From positions 1-12,602 of the forward strand of contig JAADEU010000106.1 in assembly GCA_013153235.1 (NCBI GenBank): a DNA stretch of 12,602 bases, in the 5' to 3' direction. This DNA is from Aquificota bacterium. Lineage in GTDB: Bacteria > Aquificota > Aquificia > Aquificales > Hydrogenothermaceae. Below the pieces are notes generated by a model. It was not told the origin of the DNA and searched no databases. It saw only the letters and a list, made by a program, of their open reading frames with translations. Below are positions 12,190-12,602 of this stretch, piece after piece (position 1 is the stretch's first letter; every line of letters starts with the position of its first letter). The position numbers and the translations under genes are program-made.

Positions 12190-12426
12190 ATGGCGAAGAA
12201 AAAGAAGAAGGAACATAAAGAAAAAGGGATAGTAGTTGAGGGAACTGTAGAGGAGGCTCTCCCTAACGCTATGTTCAGGGTGAAGCTGGATACAGGGCAT
12301 GAGGTTCTTGCCCATGTGTCCGGTAAGATGAGGATGCATTTTATCCGTATACTCCCCGGTGACAGGGTTAAAGTGGAGCTTTCTCCATACGACCTGACCA
12401 GGGGAAGAATAATATTCAGAATGTGA
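12190..12426 (+). CDS. infA: Translation initiation factor IF-1
   Basis: The 78-residue product is an OB-fold IF-1. It reads GIVVEGTVEEALPNAMFRVK at 13-32, then LDTGHEVLAHVSGKMRMHFI, LPGDRVKVELSPYDLTRGRI and IFRM. It occupies the ribosomal A site during initiation and blocks premature elongator tRNA entry. It differs from E. coli IF-1 (72 residues) by a longer, Lys-rich N-terminus (MAKKKKKEHKEK). The ATG has TTAGGAGAAAAG upstream. The gene sits 8 bases after map and 10 before rpmJ, the usual place in the map-infA-rpmJ arrangement. Confidence 0.98.
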   Translation: MAKKKKKEHKEKGIVVEGTVEEALPNAMFRVKLDTGHEVLAHVSGKMRMHFIRILPGDRVKVELSPYDLTRGRIIFRM

Positions 12427-12436
12427 GGTGAAAAGG

Positions 12437-12550
12437 ATGAAGGTAAGGTCTTCTGTTAAAAAAAGATGTGAAAAATGCAGAATAATCAAAAGAAACGGCA
12501 GAGTAATGGTAATCTGCGAAAACCCAAGACACAAACAAAAACAAGGTTAA
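12437..12550 (+). CDS. rpmJ: 50S ribosomal protein L36, zinc-binding type
   Basis: This 37-residue gene is recognised by MKVRSSVKKRCEKCRIIKRN and the following GRVMVICENPRHKQKQG. The zinc ligands are Cys11, Cys14, Cys27 and His32, giving the C+ zinc-ribbon form. L36 binds late in 50S assembly near the peptidyl-transferase centre's outer shell and 23S helix 97 region. The start has GAGGTGAAAAGG immediately upstream. The length is the family standard (37-38). Both S14 and L36 in this window are zinc-type; no cysteine-free paralogue is seen. rpsM follows after 13 bases. Confidence 0.98.
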   Translation: MKVRSSVKKRCEKCRIIKRNGRVMVICENPRHKQKQG

Positions 12551-12563
12551 TCAGGAGGAAAAG

Positions 12564-12602
12564 ATGGCTCGTATAGCTGGTGTAGATTTACCAGACAGAA
12601 AA
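12564..12602 (+). CDS. rpsM: 30S ribosomal protein S13, N-terminal fragment (3' cut by window edge)
   Basis: The 13 visible residues, MARIAGVDLPDRK, match the start of S13, which bridges the 30S head to the 50S and pairs with S19. AGGAGG lies just before the ATG. The position after rpmJ confirms the start of the alpha cluster. The rest of the gene lies beyond the window. In E. coli, S4 regulates the alpha operon through the leader and start of rpsM, but only 13 bases separate rpmJ from rpsM here, so a full leader like that is absent. Confidence 0.95.
   Translation, partial: MARIAGVDLPDRK

Noticed and set aside
1..12602. CRISPR arrays, insertion sequences, tRNA genes, prophage or defence genes
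   Set aside because: Nearly all bases are accounted for by conserved translation genes. No repeat array, transposase, tRNA or attachment site was seen.

Overview
This window is a continuous ribosomal-protein superoperon, entirely on the + strand. It runs from the 3' end of an elongation factor Tu gene to the first codons of rpsM. I count 28 genes: 23 ribosomal proteins plus tuf, secY, adk, map and infA. Two are cut by the window edges (tuf and rpsM). Two are short and easy to miss (rpmD and rpmJ).

The organism is a bacterium, most likely thermophilic. The proteins are rich in Lys, Glu, Ile and Arg, and Arg is encoded mostly by AGA/AGG. The S10, spc and alpha clusters are fused directly behind tuf, and adk-map-infA-rpmJ sits between secY and rpsM. 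From memory this order and these sequences fit Aquificota, perhaps a Persephonella-like Hydrogenothermaceae. That assignment is an inference, because no database was searched.

Layout: 1-146 is the end of tuf. 161-5227 is the S10 cluster (rpsJ, rplC, rplD, rplW, rplB, rpsS, rplV, rpsC, rplP, rpmC, rpsQ). 5228-5315 is the only sizeable intergenic gap. 5316-10780 is the spc cluster (rplN, rplX, rplE, rpsN, rpsH, rplF, rplR, rpsE, rpmD, rplO, secY). 10784-12550 is adk, map, infA, rpmJ. 12564 onward is the start of the alpha cluster. Every other gap is 25 bases or less, and three gene pairs overlap by one base. No rho-independent terminator was seen anywhere, so the genes probably share one long transcript. 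That transcript would supply ribosome subunits, translation factors (EF-Tu, IF-1), N-terminal Met removal, the protein-export channel and adenylate balance together.

I did not find a new biological system here; the gene content is canonical. The most distinctive stretch is the 88-base gap between rpsQ and rplN, at the classical S10/spc boundary. It is very AT-rich and holds a plausible sigma70-type promoter, a perfect 6-bp hairpin just after the predicted transcription start, and a 25-codon reading frame that starts 5 bases after the rpsQ stop and ends in the rplN ribosome binding site. Other points are strong inverted repeats inside rpsJ, rplC and rpsE, and a map gene that alone lacks a visible Shine-Dalgarno sequence.
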